From Paraburkholderia youngii (GTDB taxonomy: Bacteria; Pseudomonadota; Gammaproteobacteria; Burkholderiales; Burkholderiaceae): a DNA stretch of 64,000 nt. The DNA lies in assembly GCF_013366925.1 (NCBI RefSeq), contig NZ_JAALDK010000001.1, positions 6,384,001-6,448,000 on the forward strand, given 5' to 3'. The notes under the pieces were generated by a model, which worked only from the letters and a program-made list of their open reading frames with translations, did not search any database and had not been told where the DNA came from. A program made the translations under genes and the position numbers. Of this stretch, positions 17,762-26,608 are shown piece after piece; the first letter of the stretch is position 1; the number at the start of each line of letters is the position of its first letter.

Positions 17762-19729
17762 ATGACCGATCCGCTGATCCCCGCCGTCCTCGCTTTCCGC
17801 GACAACGGCAGCCCCTTTTCACCGCACTACGACGACATCTATCACAGCGCCGTCGGCGCGCTCGAGCAGGCTCGCTACGTCTTTCTGCGCGGCAACGAAT
17901 TGCCCGAAAGATGGCAGAGCCGTCGAACCTTCACCGTGCTCGAAACCGGCTTTGGCATCGGCATCAACTTTCTCGTCACGTGGGCCGCGTGGCGCGCCGA
18001 TCCCGCACGCTGCGAGCGGCTGCATTTCGTGTCGACCGAAAAGCATCCGTTTAGCGCGGCCGATCTGCGCCGCGTCCACGAATCGACGATCTCCGATCCG
18101 CTCATCACCGAACTCGCGGACACGCTCGTGAACGCATGGCCGATGCTCGTGCCCGGTACGCACCGGCTCGAATTCGAAGGCGGCCGCGTCGTGCTGACGT
18201 TGATCTTCGCCGATGCGCTCGACAGCCTGCCCGCATTGCGGCTGCGTGCCGATGCGTTTTATCTCGATGGCTTCGCGCCCGCGAAAAATCCCGAGCTGTG
18301 GAGTCCGGCGATCTTCAAGGCGCTCGCGCGTGTCGCCGGCGATGACGCAACCTTCTCCACCTATAGCAGCGCGGGCGACGTCAAACGCGCGTTGACGCAA
18401 TGCGGCTTCGAGTATCGCAAGGTCGACGGCTTCGGCTGGAAACGCGCGATGCTGGTCGGCCGCTTCGCGCCGCGCTGGCGTGTGCGCCGTTATGAACCGC
18501 CCGCGCCGTTCGGCCATGATGAACGACATGCGGTCGTGATCGGAGCGGGGCTGGCCGGCTGCGCAGTGATCGAGCGGCTTGCGGCACGCGGCTGGCGCGT
18601 GACTTCGCTCGAGCGGCATGGGTCGGTTGCCCAGGATGCGTCGGGCAATCCGGCCGGCGTATTCCACCCAATGATTTCGCGCGACGACAGTGTCGCGTCG
18701 CGCGTCACGCGGGCGGGCTTTCTGTACTCGCTCAATCGTTGGACCGTACTCGAAAACGCAGGGCATCGACTGGCCCGCGGAGATCGCGGCCTGCTGCAGA
18801 TCGCCGCGGACGACGACGAATCGCGCGCGATCGGCGCGGCCATCGCCACGTTTCGCTATCCGTCCGAATACGTGACGCCGGTCTCCGCGGCCGATGCAGC
18901 GCAACTCGCCGGCATGCCGCTCGCGCGTGGCGGCTGGTTCTTTCCGCGCGGCGGCTGGATCGATCCCGCCTCTCTTTGCGCGGCGCAATTGGCATCGGCA
19001 GGCGGCTTGCTTGAACGACGCTTCGGCGTCGAAGTCGCGCGGCTCGAACGTTGCGGCGACCAGTGGACCGTCTTCGATATCGCGGGAAAGATGGTCGCGC
19101 GAGCGCCGGTCGTGATCGTCGCCGGTGCGCATGAAGCTGCGCGCATCGCTGGCTTGCGTCATGCGCCGACTCGCAGCATTCGCGGTCAGTTGAGCTTGCT
19201 GCCGGCGGGGACCGTCGCGCCGCTCGCGCTGCCGGTGATCGGCGAGGGCTATGCCGTGCCGCTCGCGAACGGCGTCACGCTGACAGGCGCGACCTATGAG
19301 CTCGACGACCCCGACACGTCGCTGCGCGCGGACGGTCACCGCGAGAATCTCGAGCGCGTCGCGCAGATGCTGCCGTCGTTCGCAAGCGCACTCGATGAGG
19401 CGTCGCTGAACTCGCTCAGCGGACGCGTTGCGTTTCGCTGCGTGACCTCGGACCGCATGCCGATGATCGGCCAGCTCGCTGACGAAGCCGCCGCCGCACG
19501 CGATGCTGCTCGCCTGCGCGGCGCCTGGCCGCTCGATCTGCCGCGCGTCGACGGTCTATACGGCGCATTCGCTTATGGTTCTCGCGGGCTGGTGTGGGCC
19601 GCGCTCGGCGCTGAACTGATCGCATCACAGATCGAAGGCGAGCCGTGGCCGCTGGAACGCGATCTCGCCGAGGACATCGACCCCGGGCGTTTTCTGCTGC
19701 GTTCGTTGCGACAAGGGACGATCGGTTAA
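17762..19729 (+). CDS. mnmC: Bifunctional tRNA mnm5s2U34 biosynthesis enzyme MnmC
   Basis: MnmC completes the 5-methylaminomethyl-2-thiouridine modification at tRNA wobble position 34, downstream of MnmEG. The 655-residue product has both parts. The N-terminal methyltransferase domain (about residues 1-240) contains ETGFGIGINFL and DAFYLDGFAPAKNPELW. The C-terminal FAD oxidase domain starts at VVIGAGLAGCAVIERLAARG (near residue 260). MnmG, an earlier enzyme of the same pathway, is encoded about 30 kb downstream in this window. The gene ends directly at the proposed origin. Confidence 0.95.
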   Translation: MTDPLIPAVLAFRDNGSPFSPHYDDIYHSAVGALEQARYVFLRGNELPERWQSRRTFTVLETGFGIGINFLVTWAAWRADPARCERLHFVSTEKHPFSAADLRRVHESTISDPLITELADTLVNAWPMLVPGTHRLEFEGGRVVLTLIFADALDSLPALRLRADAFYLDGFAPAKNPELWSPAIFKALARVAGDDATFSTYSSAGDVKRALTQCGFEYRKVDGFGWKRAMLVGRFAPRWRVRRYEPPAPFGHDERHAVVIGAGLAGCAVIERLAARGWRVTSLERHGSVAQDASGNPAGVFHPMISRDDSVASRVTRAGFLYSLNRWTVLENAGHRLARGDRGLLQIAADDDESRAIGAAIATFRYPSEYVTPVSAADAAQLAGMPLARGGWFFPRGGWIDPASLCAAQLASAGGLLERRFGVEVARLERCGDQWTVFDIAGKMVARAPVVIVAGAHEAARIAGLRHAPTRSIRGQLSLLPAGTVAPLALPVIGEGYAVPLANGVTLTGATYELDDPDTSLRADGHRENLERVAQMLPSFASALDEASLNSLSGRVAFRCVTSDRMPMIGQLADEAAAARDAARLRGAWPLDLPRVDGLYGAFAYGSRGLVWAALGAELIASQIEGEPWPLERDLAEDIDPGRFLLRSLRQGTIG

Positions 19730-19743
19730 CCGGTTCGACCATT

Positions 19744-19774
19744 GCGGAGTTAACGCCCGGCACGTTAACTCCGC
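19744..19774. repeat. Perfect inverted repeat carrying two GTTAAC sites
   Basis: Two 12-base arms (19744-19755 and 19763-19774) are perfect inverted copies around a 7-base spacer, each containing GTTAAC. There is no T run, so it is a poor terminator for mnmC, which ends 15 bases upstream. It may be a protein-binding or origin element. Confidence 0.6.
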
Positions 19775-19808
19775 CCGCGCTGTAAACCACGTTAACCGAC
19801 ACCTCCGC

Positions 19809-19832
19809 TTATCCACCGCAACCTGTGGATAA
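19809..19832. promoter_or_regulatory. Inverted pair of DnaA boxes
   Basis: TTATCCACC at 19809-19817 (one mismatch from consensus) faces TGTGGATAA at 19824-19832 (a perfect box on the minus strand). The arms TTATCCAC and GTGGATAA are exact inverted copies separated by 8 bases. Confidence 0.65.
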
Positions 19833-20003
19833 CCACGCAGTTAGCCGGCGCAAGTGGTGTGGAGCCGTTGTGGACGTAAACGGGGTAACTGGGACATCAC
19901 GAAAAAGTGCGAAAAGTTGCTCGCGTATACCGGCCGCAGCCGCACATGCTGTCCATCCGGTTATGCGGCCGACAACCTGATGATTTATTTCGGAAAACAT
20001 AGG

Positions 20004-20012
20004 TTATCCACA
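20004..20012 (+). promoter_or_regulatory. Consensus DnaA box
   Basis: TTATCCACA matches the DnaA box consensus exactly. It sits just after an AT-rich tract (19980-20003) in the non-coding region after mnmC. Confidence 0.65.
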
Positions 20013-20700
20013 GAAACCGAGGCAGCTTGTTAACTGTTACTACGTATACATACGGTAAACCAGTAAACAGCAAAGACGGGGGCTAGCGCCCCGCCTATCG
20101 GCTGGATGAATTTCGTTCGAGCTGACGTAAACGGATTGCTCGATGCGCGCGGTTAACCTGGGAAGAGCGCGAAAGAAACGCAGACCAAACCGCACATCAA
20201 GGTCACACACGCGGGCGTAATGCCAGGGAGCGGATTCACCGTTCGCGATGTTGTTGAAATTGACGGGATACCTCGAAAAAAGGTCGCTTTTTCCGTTCGG
20301 TATGAAAATAACGTACTTTTTTACCGTTTTGCCAGCGAGTTAACGTCTTTTCGGTTAACGCGGAACAAGCTATGGCACAATCCCGGTTCTTTTCCGCGTC
20401 GTGCCACCGCATCTGACGGCACGCGCAGCAACGGAACGGTGCCGGTCAAACAGAATCTGATTCAAGGTCGACGGCGTTCCTTCACCGTGCCTGTTGCTAC
20501 TGCCGCATCCCGTGAATGTGCCCGACTCAGTGCGGTTTTTTGCGGCCGCGGCGCATTCCGATCATCCGATCATTGAAACCTCGCAACGCTGACTTCGCGA
20601 AGCGCTTGCGACAACGAGCGCTCTCGGTTCGCTCGTGCCACGGCGTGCGTGTGCGCCGGTTCGTGTCGTCTGCCGTTGCTGCCAAGGAGAACCCATTACG

Positions 20701-21906
20701 ATGAATTCGGCGTTTTCGTTTCTGCCTGCGTGGCCGCTTTCACCCGACGCCATTTTCTGGGCAGGTCTCGCATTGCTTGTCGCTGGTCTGTGCGGCGAGC
20801 TTTGCTTTCGCGCGTGGCGTTTACCGCGCATTTCCGGCTATGCGGTGATCGGCCTCATAGCCGGCGGGGCCGGCTTTGGCGTAATCGATGCGGATTCCGC
20901 GAGCGCCGCGCGGCCGCTGCTCGACGTCGCGCTCGGCCTGTTGCTGTTCGAACTGGGCAGCCGGCTCGATCTGCGCTGGATCCGCCGTAATCCGTGGCTG
21001 ATTCTGTCGAGCGTGGCCGAAGCCACGCTGACTTTCGTGCTGGTGCTGCCGGTGCTCCTATTCCTGCACGTGCCGCTGATGGTCGCGACCGTACTGGCCG
21101 CGATCGCGATGGCGACATCTCCCGCGATGGTGATCCAGCTCAAAACCGAACTGCGCGCCGAAGGCCAGGTCACGCAGCGTCTTCTGACCTTGACCGCGCT
21201 GAACAGCATGTACGCGGTCGTGATCGAAAAGCTCGTGTCGAGCTGGCTGCATCAGGAGGTTTACGGCAACGTGTTCGCGACGATCCTGCAGCCGTTGTAC
21301 CTGCTGGTCGGCTCGCTCGTGCTCGCATATCTGCTCGCGCGCACCTGCACGTTCTTCTATCGGCGCCTGAACATGCACGACGAGCATTCGTTCGTCGCGC
21401 TGTTCGGTCTCGTGCTGCTTGCGATCGCAATCGCGCATCTGTTCAAGCTATCGACGATTCTCGCGCTGCTCGCCGCGGGCATCATCGTGAAGAATCACGA
21501 AGCGCGTCCGCAGTTGTGGCCGCAGCATTTCGGCACCGCGGGCTGGCTGCTGACGGTGATCCTGTTCGTTCTGACGCTGACGTCGTTCGAATGGAGGCAC
21601 ATCGCGTTGGGCGGAGTCGCGGCGCTGGGCCTGATCGTTGCTCGCCTCGTCGCGAAGCTGGTCGGCGTGCTGGCTTTCGCGAAGCCGAGCGGCCTGAACC
21701 TGAAGCAGGGCATCGCACTCGGCCTGTCGTTGTCACCGATGTCGGCGCTCGCGTACCTGCTCGTCGACGACACGTACAACCTGTATCCGAGCTTCGATCC
21801 GCAATTGCGCGCGATCGTCATGTGTTCGATTTTCGTGCTGCAGATTCTCGGGCCGTGGCTCGTCTATCGCAGCCTCGCGCTCGTCGCCGAGCGGCGCGTG
21901 GGGTGA
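20701..21906 (+). CDS. Cation:proton antiporter, CPA2/KefB-like
   Basis: The 401-residue product is almost wholly hydrophobic, with about 11-12 membrane segments of the sodium/hydrogen exchanger type. Recognisable stretches include RISGYAVIGLIAGG, LDVALGLLLFELGSRLD and LSTILALLAAGIIVKNHEARP. It would exchange Na+ or K+ for protons across the inner membrane. It ends after the membrane part and lacks the C-terminal TrkA-N domain of KefB/KefC, so ligand gating is not indicated. The ATG at 20701 has AAGGAG upstream. The earlier in-frame start would add an Arg/Cys-rich stretch and is unlikely. Confidence 0.85.
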   Translation: MNSAFSFLPAWPLSPDAIFWAGLALLVAGLCGELCFRAWRLPRISGYAVIGLIAGGAGFGVIDADSASAARPLLDVALGLLLFELGSRLDLRWIRRNPWLILSSVAEATLTFVLVLPVLLFLHVPLMVATVLAAIAMATSPAMVIQLKTELRAEGQVTQRLLTLTALNSMYAVVIEKLVSSWLHQEVYGNVFATILQPLYLLVGSLVLAYLLARTCTFFYRRLNMHDEHSFVALFGLVLLAIAIAHLFKLSTILALLAAGIIVKNHEARPQLWPQHFGTAGWLLTVILFVLTLTSFEWRHIALGGVAALGLIVARLVAKLVGVLAFAKPSGLNLKQGIALGLSLSPMSALAYLLVDDTYNLYPSFDPQLRAIVMCSIFVLQILGPWLVYRSLALVAERRVG

Positions 21907-21993
21907 GCGTGAAACGCGCGTGGGTGCCATGCGCGTTTCACGAACCCGTCTTTTCAATTCCTTCGCCTCAAACGACCTGACTCAGGGGACGCC

Positions 21994-23109
21994 ATGTCAC
22001 TCGAACCCTTCATCGATTCGAAACCGTTCACGTTCGGTATCGAACTCGAAATGCAGATCGTCAATACGCACGACTATGATCTGACCAAAGCCGGCACCGA
22101 TCTGCTGCGCCTCATCAAGGACGAAAAAATCCCCGGCAACATCACGCCGGAAATCACCGAAAGCATGATCGAGCTGTCGACCGGCATCTGCACGTCGCAC
22201 GAACAGGCGGTCGCCGATCTGCGCAAGATTCGTGACACGCTGGTATCCGCCGCCGACCATCTGAACGTCGGTTTGTGCGGCGGCGGAACGCATCCCTTCC
22301 AGCAATGGAGCGAGCGGCAGATCGTCGATACGCCACGTTTTCAGTATCTTTCCGAGCTGTACGGCTATCTCGCGAAGCAATTCACGGTGTTCGGCCAGCA
22401 CGTGCACATCGGTTGCCCGAATCCGAACAGCGCACTGTATCTGCTGCATTCGATGTCGCGCTTCATCCCGCATTTCATTGCGCTGTCCGCGTCGTCGCCT
22501 TTCGTACAGGGTGTCGATACCGGATTTCATTCGGCACGACTGAATTCCGTGTTCGCGTTTCCGCTGTCGGGCCGCGCGCCGTTCGTGCTGACGTGGGACA
22601 GCTTTGAGGAGTATTTCTCGAAGATGGTCCACACGGGCGTGGTCAACAGCATGAAGGATTTCTACTGGGATATCCGTCCGAAGCCGGGGTTCGGCACGAT
22701 CGAGGTTCGGGTGATGGATACGCCGTTTTCGGTGGATCGCGCCGCGGCGATCGCCTGCTACATCCAGACGCTCGCGCGTCATTTGCTGCTCGACAAGCCG
22801 ATCACGCCGCAGGAAGACGACTATCTGGTCTACACGTTCAACCGTTTCGAAGCCTGCCGTTTCGGACTCGGCGGCACCTGCATCAATCCGCAAACCGGTG
22901 AACGAAAGACGATTTCCGAAGATATCCTCGAAACGCTCGAACAGATCGGATCGCATGCGCAAGCGCTCGGCTCGGTCAATGCGCTGGCCGAAGTCGGCGC
23001 GATCGCGCGTGGCCAGGTCAACGACGCGACGTGGTTGCGCAGCGTGTTCGCGCAGGAGAAGTCCTTGCATGAAGCGGTTCGGCAGCAGTGTTTGCAGTGG
23101 CGAGCCTAG
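21994..23109 (+). CDS. YbdK-family carboxylate-amine ligase (weak glutamate-cysteine ligase)
   Basis: The 371-residue product belongs to the YbdK branch of glutamate-cysteine ligase-like enzymes (GCS2 fold). N-terminal [13 protein letters not shown] supplies metal and substrate-binding acidic residues. [31 protein letters not shown] and [12 protein letters not shown] follow, all typical of the family. YbdK proteins make an amide bond using ATP and have only weak gamma-glutamylcysteine synthetase activity in E. coli, so the true substrate is uncertain. It follows the antiporter gene by 87 bases and ends in a strong terminator. Confidence 0.88.
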   Translation: MSLEPFIDSKPFTFGIELEMQIVNTHDYDLTKAGTDLLRLIKDEKIPGNITPEITESMIELSTGICTSHEQAVADLRKIRDTLVSAADHLNVGLCGGGTHPFQQWSERQIVDTPRFQYLSELYGYLAKQFTVFGQHVHIGCPNPNSALYLLHSMSRFIPHFIALSASSPFVQGVDTGFHSARLNSVFAFPLSGRAPFVLTWDSFEEYFSKMVHTGVVNSMKDFYWDIRPKPGFGTIEVRVMDTPFSVDRAAAIACYIQTLARHLLLDKPITPQEDDYLVYTFNRFEACRFGLGGTCINPQTGERKTISEDILETLEQIGSHAQALGSVNALAEVGAIARGQVNDATWLRSVFAQEKSLHEAVRQQCLQWRA

Positions 23110-23678
23110 CCGCGAATACCTCATGAAACCGTTTGCGTGCGGCAGTTACGCGACGTTCCGACGAAACCCGCCCCGTGCGGGTTTTTTTTCGTAAAAAAAT
23201 TTTTACGCCTTTTCGTGCGCGCAACCCTTCAGGTTTGTCGAAAGTTTACGTATACCAGCCTAGGGGCAGTGAGCAGGCGTTGCCAAAGGCTGTGGACAAC
23301 TGAATAAATACCTGCAAAGTCAATGCTCTGGGGAATTGATAACCGGGCTGACGAGAGACGCTCCGGCCAAGCCTGGCAAGCCCAACCGAGGAAACGCTCG
23401 ACACGCTGCAAGTCCTTGTTGCAAAACGGTACACAGGCTATCCAAACGTTTTCCCCTGCTTATCCACAGCTCGCGTTGGATAAGTTAGCTGTACGATTTG
23501 CGGGTCTCGCATAGAATGTCGTTTTTCGCCGCCTTCGGCTTCCAAGGCGGTGTATTTTTGAGATAGTACAAACGGCTTCATCCGCGGTTGGACGAAGCTA
23601 CCCACACACGCGACAGGCGTACCCCGGCAGGCAACCGCCGGCATCGCACCAAAGCGGTAAATAAACGAATCGAAGATT
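23110..23678. other. Intergenic region with DnaA-box-like sites upstream of the MarR gene
   Basis: After the terminator an AT-rich tract follows (23185-23215). A perfect DnaA box TTATCCACA lies at 23460-23468, with TGTGGACAA (one mismatch on the minus strand) at 23291-23299 and a weaker TTGGATAA at 23476-23483. TAGAAT at 23512-23517 could be a -10 element, followed by a hairpin CCGCCTT/AAGGCGG (23529-23550) and TATTTTT. No gene is seen. The region may be a second DnaA-binding site or a regulatory leader for the MarR gene. Confidence 0.5.
23164..23190 (+). terminator. Rho-independent terminator after the ybdK-type gene
   Basis: The arms AAACCCGC and GCGGGTTT enclose a 5-base loop and are followed by eight T. 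It lies about 55 bases past the stop codon. Confidence 0.9.
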
Positions 23679-24317
23679 ATGAGCGAAGGCGTATACGGAG
23701 AACAGGCAAACGGGCGAGTGACCCACAGCCTCTTGCGATTGAGCACGGCGATGCGAAGCCAGGCTTGGGAATGGGCGGAAGGCGCGGGCCTGACGCCGAC
23801 CCAGGGTGAGATCCTCGTGCTGTTGATGCAACGCAAGGGGCCGATGCGTCTCGGCGAGATCGCGCGCGAAACGGCGTTGACCGCCGCGACCACCAGCGAT
23901 GCGGTCAGCACGCTCGAGACCAAGGGTCTCGTCGAAAAGCGTCGCGCACTCGACGACGGTCGCGCGCTCGCGGTACGCCTGACCTCGCGTGGCCGCACCG
24001 CTGCCAAACGCGCCGCGCAATGGCCGGACTTCCTGTCCAAGGCGGTCGGCACGCTGCGCGAGGACGAACAGTCGGTGTTCTATCGCACGCTGCTCAAGAC
24101 CATCTATCAGCTCGAAGCGCAAAACACGATTCCGTCGCATCGCATGTGCCTGAGCTGCACGCATTTCCAGGCAAGCAAGAATCCGAAGAAGACGCCGCAT
24201 CATTGCGCGCTGCTCGACCTGAACATGTCGGATACCGATGTGCGTCTCGACTGTTCCGTGCACGAAACGGCGGACGTAGCCACCCAGAAGAAGACCTGGA
24301 AGATCTTCGCGCAATAA
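23679..24317 (+). CDS. MarR-family regulator with C-terminal cysteine cluster
   Basis: The 212-residue product has a MarR winged helix over about residues 15-145 (GLTPTQGEILVLLMQRKGPMRLGEIAR, then the recognition helix and the wing LDDGRALAVRLT). The extension after residue 150 carries Cys157, Cys160, Cys176 and Cys192 (CxxC-x15-C-x15-C) plus several His, a pattern suited to an iron-sulfur cluster or zinc. Ordinary MarR proteins are about 140-160 residues and lack this. It may sense redox state or metal, but the target genes are unknown. Confidence 0.85.
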   Translation: MSEGVYGEQANGRVTHSLLRLSTAMRSQAWEWAEGAGLTPTQGEILVLLMQRKGPMRLGEIARETALTAATTSDAVSTLETKGLVEKRRALDDGRALAVRLTSRGRTAAKRAAQWPDFLSKAVGTLREDEQSVFYRTLLKTIYQLEAQNTIPSHRMCLSCTHFQASKNPKKTPHHCALLDLNMSDTDVRLDCSVHETADVATQKKTWKIFAQ

Positions 24318-24459
24318 CCGGCGTCTTCCGGAACAATCCGCTAACATGACCTGGCCGGCTACGGCGGGCGGTATACGCCGCCTGCTTGCCGGCTGGTGCC
24401 GTGCAAGGATAAAGTCGTTGGCGGCAAGTCGTTAGTCAACCTGAAGATAGGGCAGGCCG

Positions 24460-25173
24460 ATGAATCGGGAAGTACTCGCCATCCGCCATGTGCACTTCGA
24501 GGATCTGGGCAGTCTCGAGCTCGTGCTCGGTGAGCGCGGGCGTCCGGTCCGCTATCTCGACGTGGGCGTCGCCCGTATCGAGGCGCCCAATCCGATTGCC
24601 GCGTCGCTGATGGTCGTGCTGGGCGGCCCGATCAGTGCCACCGACGATGCGCTGTACCCCACGCTAGCGCCGCTGCTGTCGTTGATCGAAAAGCGCATTG
24701 CGGCCGGTTTGCCGACACTTGGTATCTGCCTTGGCGCACAGCTGATCGCCCGGGCGTTGGGTGCGCGCGTCTACCCCGCGGCTCAGGCCGAACTAGGCTG
24801 GGCACCGCTTACGCTGACCGATGCGGGCCGCGCATCGCCACTGCGTCATCTCGATGGCGCTCATACGTCGATGCTGCATTGGCACGGCGACACCTTCGAT
24901 CTGCCCACCAACGCGACCCGTCTGGCTTCGACTCGGGCCTGCGAGAATCAGGCCTTCGCATGGGGCGATCACGTGCTGGGCTTGCAGTGTCATCCTGAGA
25001 TCCGCACCGATCGGTTCGAACCTTGGCTGATTGGCAATGCCAATGAACTGTCGGGTCACGGCATCGACGCGCGACAGTTGCGCGCCGACACCGCTCGATA
25101 CGGTCCCGCGCTCGAAGCCGCCGGGTGTCGGATGTTCGGCGAATGGCTCGATCAGGTCGAGACGAAGGTCTAA
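24460..25173 (+). CDS. Class I glutamine amidotransferase (GMP synthase-like domain, stand-alone)
   Basis: The 237-residue product is a single class I glutaminase domain. It has the nucleophile Cys90 in TLGICLGAQLIA, an oxyanion GGP motif near residue 55, and the catalytic His178/Glu180 in LQCHPE. It resembles stand-alone proteins annotated as GMP synthase-like, and there is no fused synthetase domain. Its ammonia acceptor or gamma-glutamyl substrate is unknown. The gene stands 140 bases after the MarR gene on the same strand, so a functional link is possible but unproven. Confidence 0.85.
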   Translation: MNREVLAIRHVHFEDLGSLELVLGERGRPVRYLDVGVARIEAPNPIAASLMVVLGGPISATDDALYPTLAPLLSLIEKRIAAGLPTLGICLGAQLIARALGARVYPAAQAELGWAPLTLTDAGRASPLRHLDGAHTSMLHWHGDTFDLPTNATRLASTRACENQAFAWGDHVLGLQCHPEIRTDRFEPWLIGNANELSGHGIDARQLRADTARYGPALEAAGCRMFGEWLDQVETKV

Positions 25174-25283
25174 ATGGCTGGCCGCATGGCGACGTAAGTG
25201 GCCAGCGAGGTGCCCCCGTTTCTGCAGCAAACCGCGCGCGGTGCTATGCTCGATCGCTCTCGGGCTTTCACTGGACGTAATCC

Positions 25284-26396
25284 ATGAGCGCGCTTTTTTC
25301 TCCGCTCACGCTGCGTAGCGTGACGCTTCCCAACCGTATCGTCGTCTCCCCGATGTGCCAGTACTCCGCCGAACGCGGCGAAGCGACCGCATGGCACATG
25401 ATTCACCTCGGCGGGCTCGCGCTATCCGGCGCGGGCATGCTGTGCATCGAAGCGACCGCCGTCGAGCCGGATGGCCGCATCACCCCCGGCGATCTCGGTT
25501 TGTGGGACGACGCGACCGAAGAAGCGCTCGTGCCGGTGCTGGCCGCGATCCGCAAGCATTCGCACATCAACGTGACGATGCAACTGGCGCACGCGGGCCG
25601 CAAGGCATCGAGCCATGTGCCGTGGGAAGGCGGCCAGCTGATTCCGGTGTCGCAAGGCGGGTGGCTGCCGCATGCGCCGTCGGCGCTGCCGCACAAGCCG
25701 GGCGAGGAGCCGCCGCTTGCGCTCGATGTCGCCGGCCTGCACCGGATTCGCGAGGCGTTCGCCGCGTCCGCGCGCCGCGCCGCGCGTCTTGGCATCGATG
25801 CGCTCGAAGTGCATGCCGCGCATGGCTATCTGCTGCATCAGTTCCTGTCACCGATCGCGAATCAGCGCACCGACGACTATGGCGGCTCGCTGGAAAACCG
25901 CATGCGTTTCCCGCTCGAAATCTTCGACATCGTGCGGGCCGCATTCCCTGCCGACAAACCGGTCGGCGTGCGCGTGTCGGCGACCGACTGGGTCGAGGGC
26001 GGCTGGACGCTGGAAGACACGATTGCGTTTGCACACGAGCTGGAAAGGCGCGGCTGCGACTGGATCGACGTGTCGTCGGGCGGCGTGTCGCCGCTGCAGA
26101 AAATTCCGCTTGAGCCGGGCTATCAGATTCCATTCGCGAAGGCGGTCAAGCACGCAACGGGTCTGGCTACGATCGGCGTCGGGCTCATCACCGATCCGCT
26201 GCACGCCGAGCAGCTGATCGAAGCGGGCGATGCCGACCTGATCGCGCTGGCTCGTGCGCTGCTCTATAACCCGCGCTGGCCGTGGCATGCGGCCGCCAAC
26301 CTCGGCGCGACCGTCGAAGCGCCGCCGCAGTACTGGCGTTCACAACCGCGCGACCAGAAAGCGCTGTTCGGCGACATTACGTTCGGTCAACGGTGA
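25284..26396 (+). CDS. NADH:flavin oxidoreductase, old yellow enzyme family (YqjM/NamA-like)
   Basis: The 370-residue product is a full-length OYE. It has the YqjM-class N-terminus with a redox-tuning Cys (SPMCQYSAERG, Cys25), HAGRKAS near residue 97, the substrate-binding HAAHGYLLHQFLSP and YGGSLENRMRFPLE, and C-terminal flavin phosphate binding near GVGLITDPLHAEQ. It would reduce activated C=C bonds such as those of alpha,beta-unsaturated carbonyls using NAD(P)H and FMN. The physiological substrate is unknown. Confidence 0.92.
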   Translation: MSALFSPLTLRSVTLPNRIVVSPMCQYSAERGEATAWHMIHLGGLALSGAGMLCIEATAVEPDGRITPGDLGLWDDATEEALVPVLAAIRKHSHINVTMQLAHAGRKASSHVPWEGGQLIPVSQGGWLPHAPSALPHKPGEEPPLALDVAGLHRIREAFAASARRAARLGIDALEVHAAHGYLLHQFLSPIANQRTDDYGGSLENRMRFPLEIFDIVRAAFPADKPVGVRVSATDWVEGGWTLEDTIAFAHELERRGCDWIDVSSGGVSPLQKIPLEPGYQIPFAKAVKHATGLATIGVGLITDPLHAEQLIEAGDADLIALARALLYNPRWPWHAAANLGATVEAPPQYWRSQPRDQKALFGDITFGQR

Positions 26397-26495
26397 CGCT
26401 CGTCGCACGTTGAACACACGCATCGGCTGACGGTTGAAGGAAGCCGTCGACAGCGTGTAGGATGCCGGTTGTGGCGCGATGCGCGTCGCAAGTCG

Positions 26496-26523
26496 ACGCG
26501 GCGCTCGCAGGGCGCCGCGTTTG
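26496..26523 (+). terminator. Possible terminator after the OYE gene
   Basis: A perfect 9-base stem ACGCGGCGC/GCGCCGCGT has a 7-base loop and is followed by only a short T run. It lies 100 bases past the OYE stop and before the SET gene. Confidence 0.4.
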
Positions 26524-26608
26524 CTATTCGCGTCAGAAAAAGCCGCGCGCGAGACGCGCCTGACGATTGCCAGACTTGATCCCCCAGTTCTTCACAAGGA
26601 TTCATTCA

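Larger units (their letters stand above)
19730..20700. other. Probable chromosomal replication origin (oriC) region
   Basis: This is about 970 bases with no convincing gene between mnmC and the antiporter. It contains two perfect DnaA boxes (TTATCCACA at 20004-20012 plus; complement at 19824-19832) and one with a single mismatch (19809-19817). The first two upstream boxes form an inverted pair with an 8-base spacer. Eight GTTAAC hexamers lie between 19725 and 20359. An AT-rich stretch with A and T runs (about 20250-20345) could be the unwinding element. parABS lies about 30 kb away. From memory, related Burkholderia main chromosomes are numbered from between the gsp and atp clusters, which agrees. 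Confidence 0.65.

Noticed and set aside
20220..20576. 118-codon plus-strand frame in the putative origin region
   Set aside because: It has no ribosome site and no family features, and it spans AT-rich and GTTAAC-bearing non-coding sequence.
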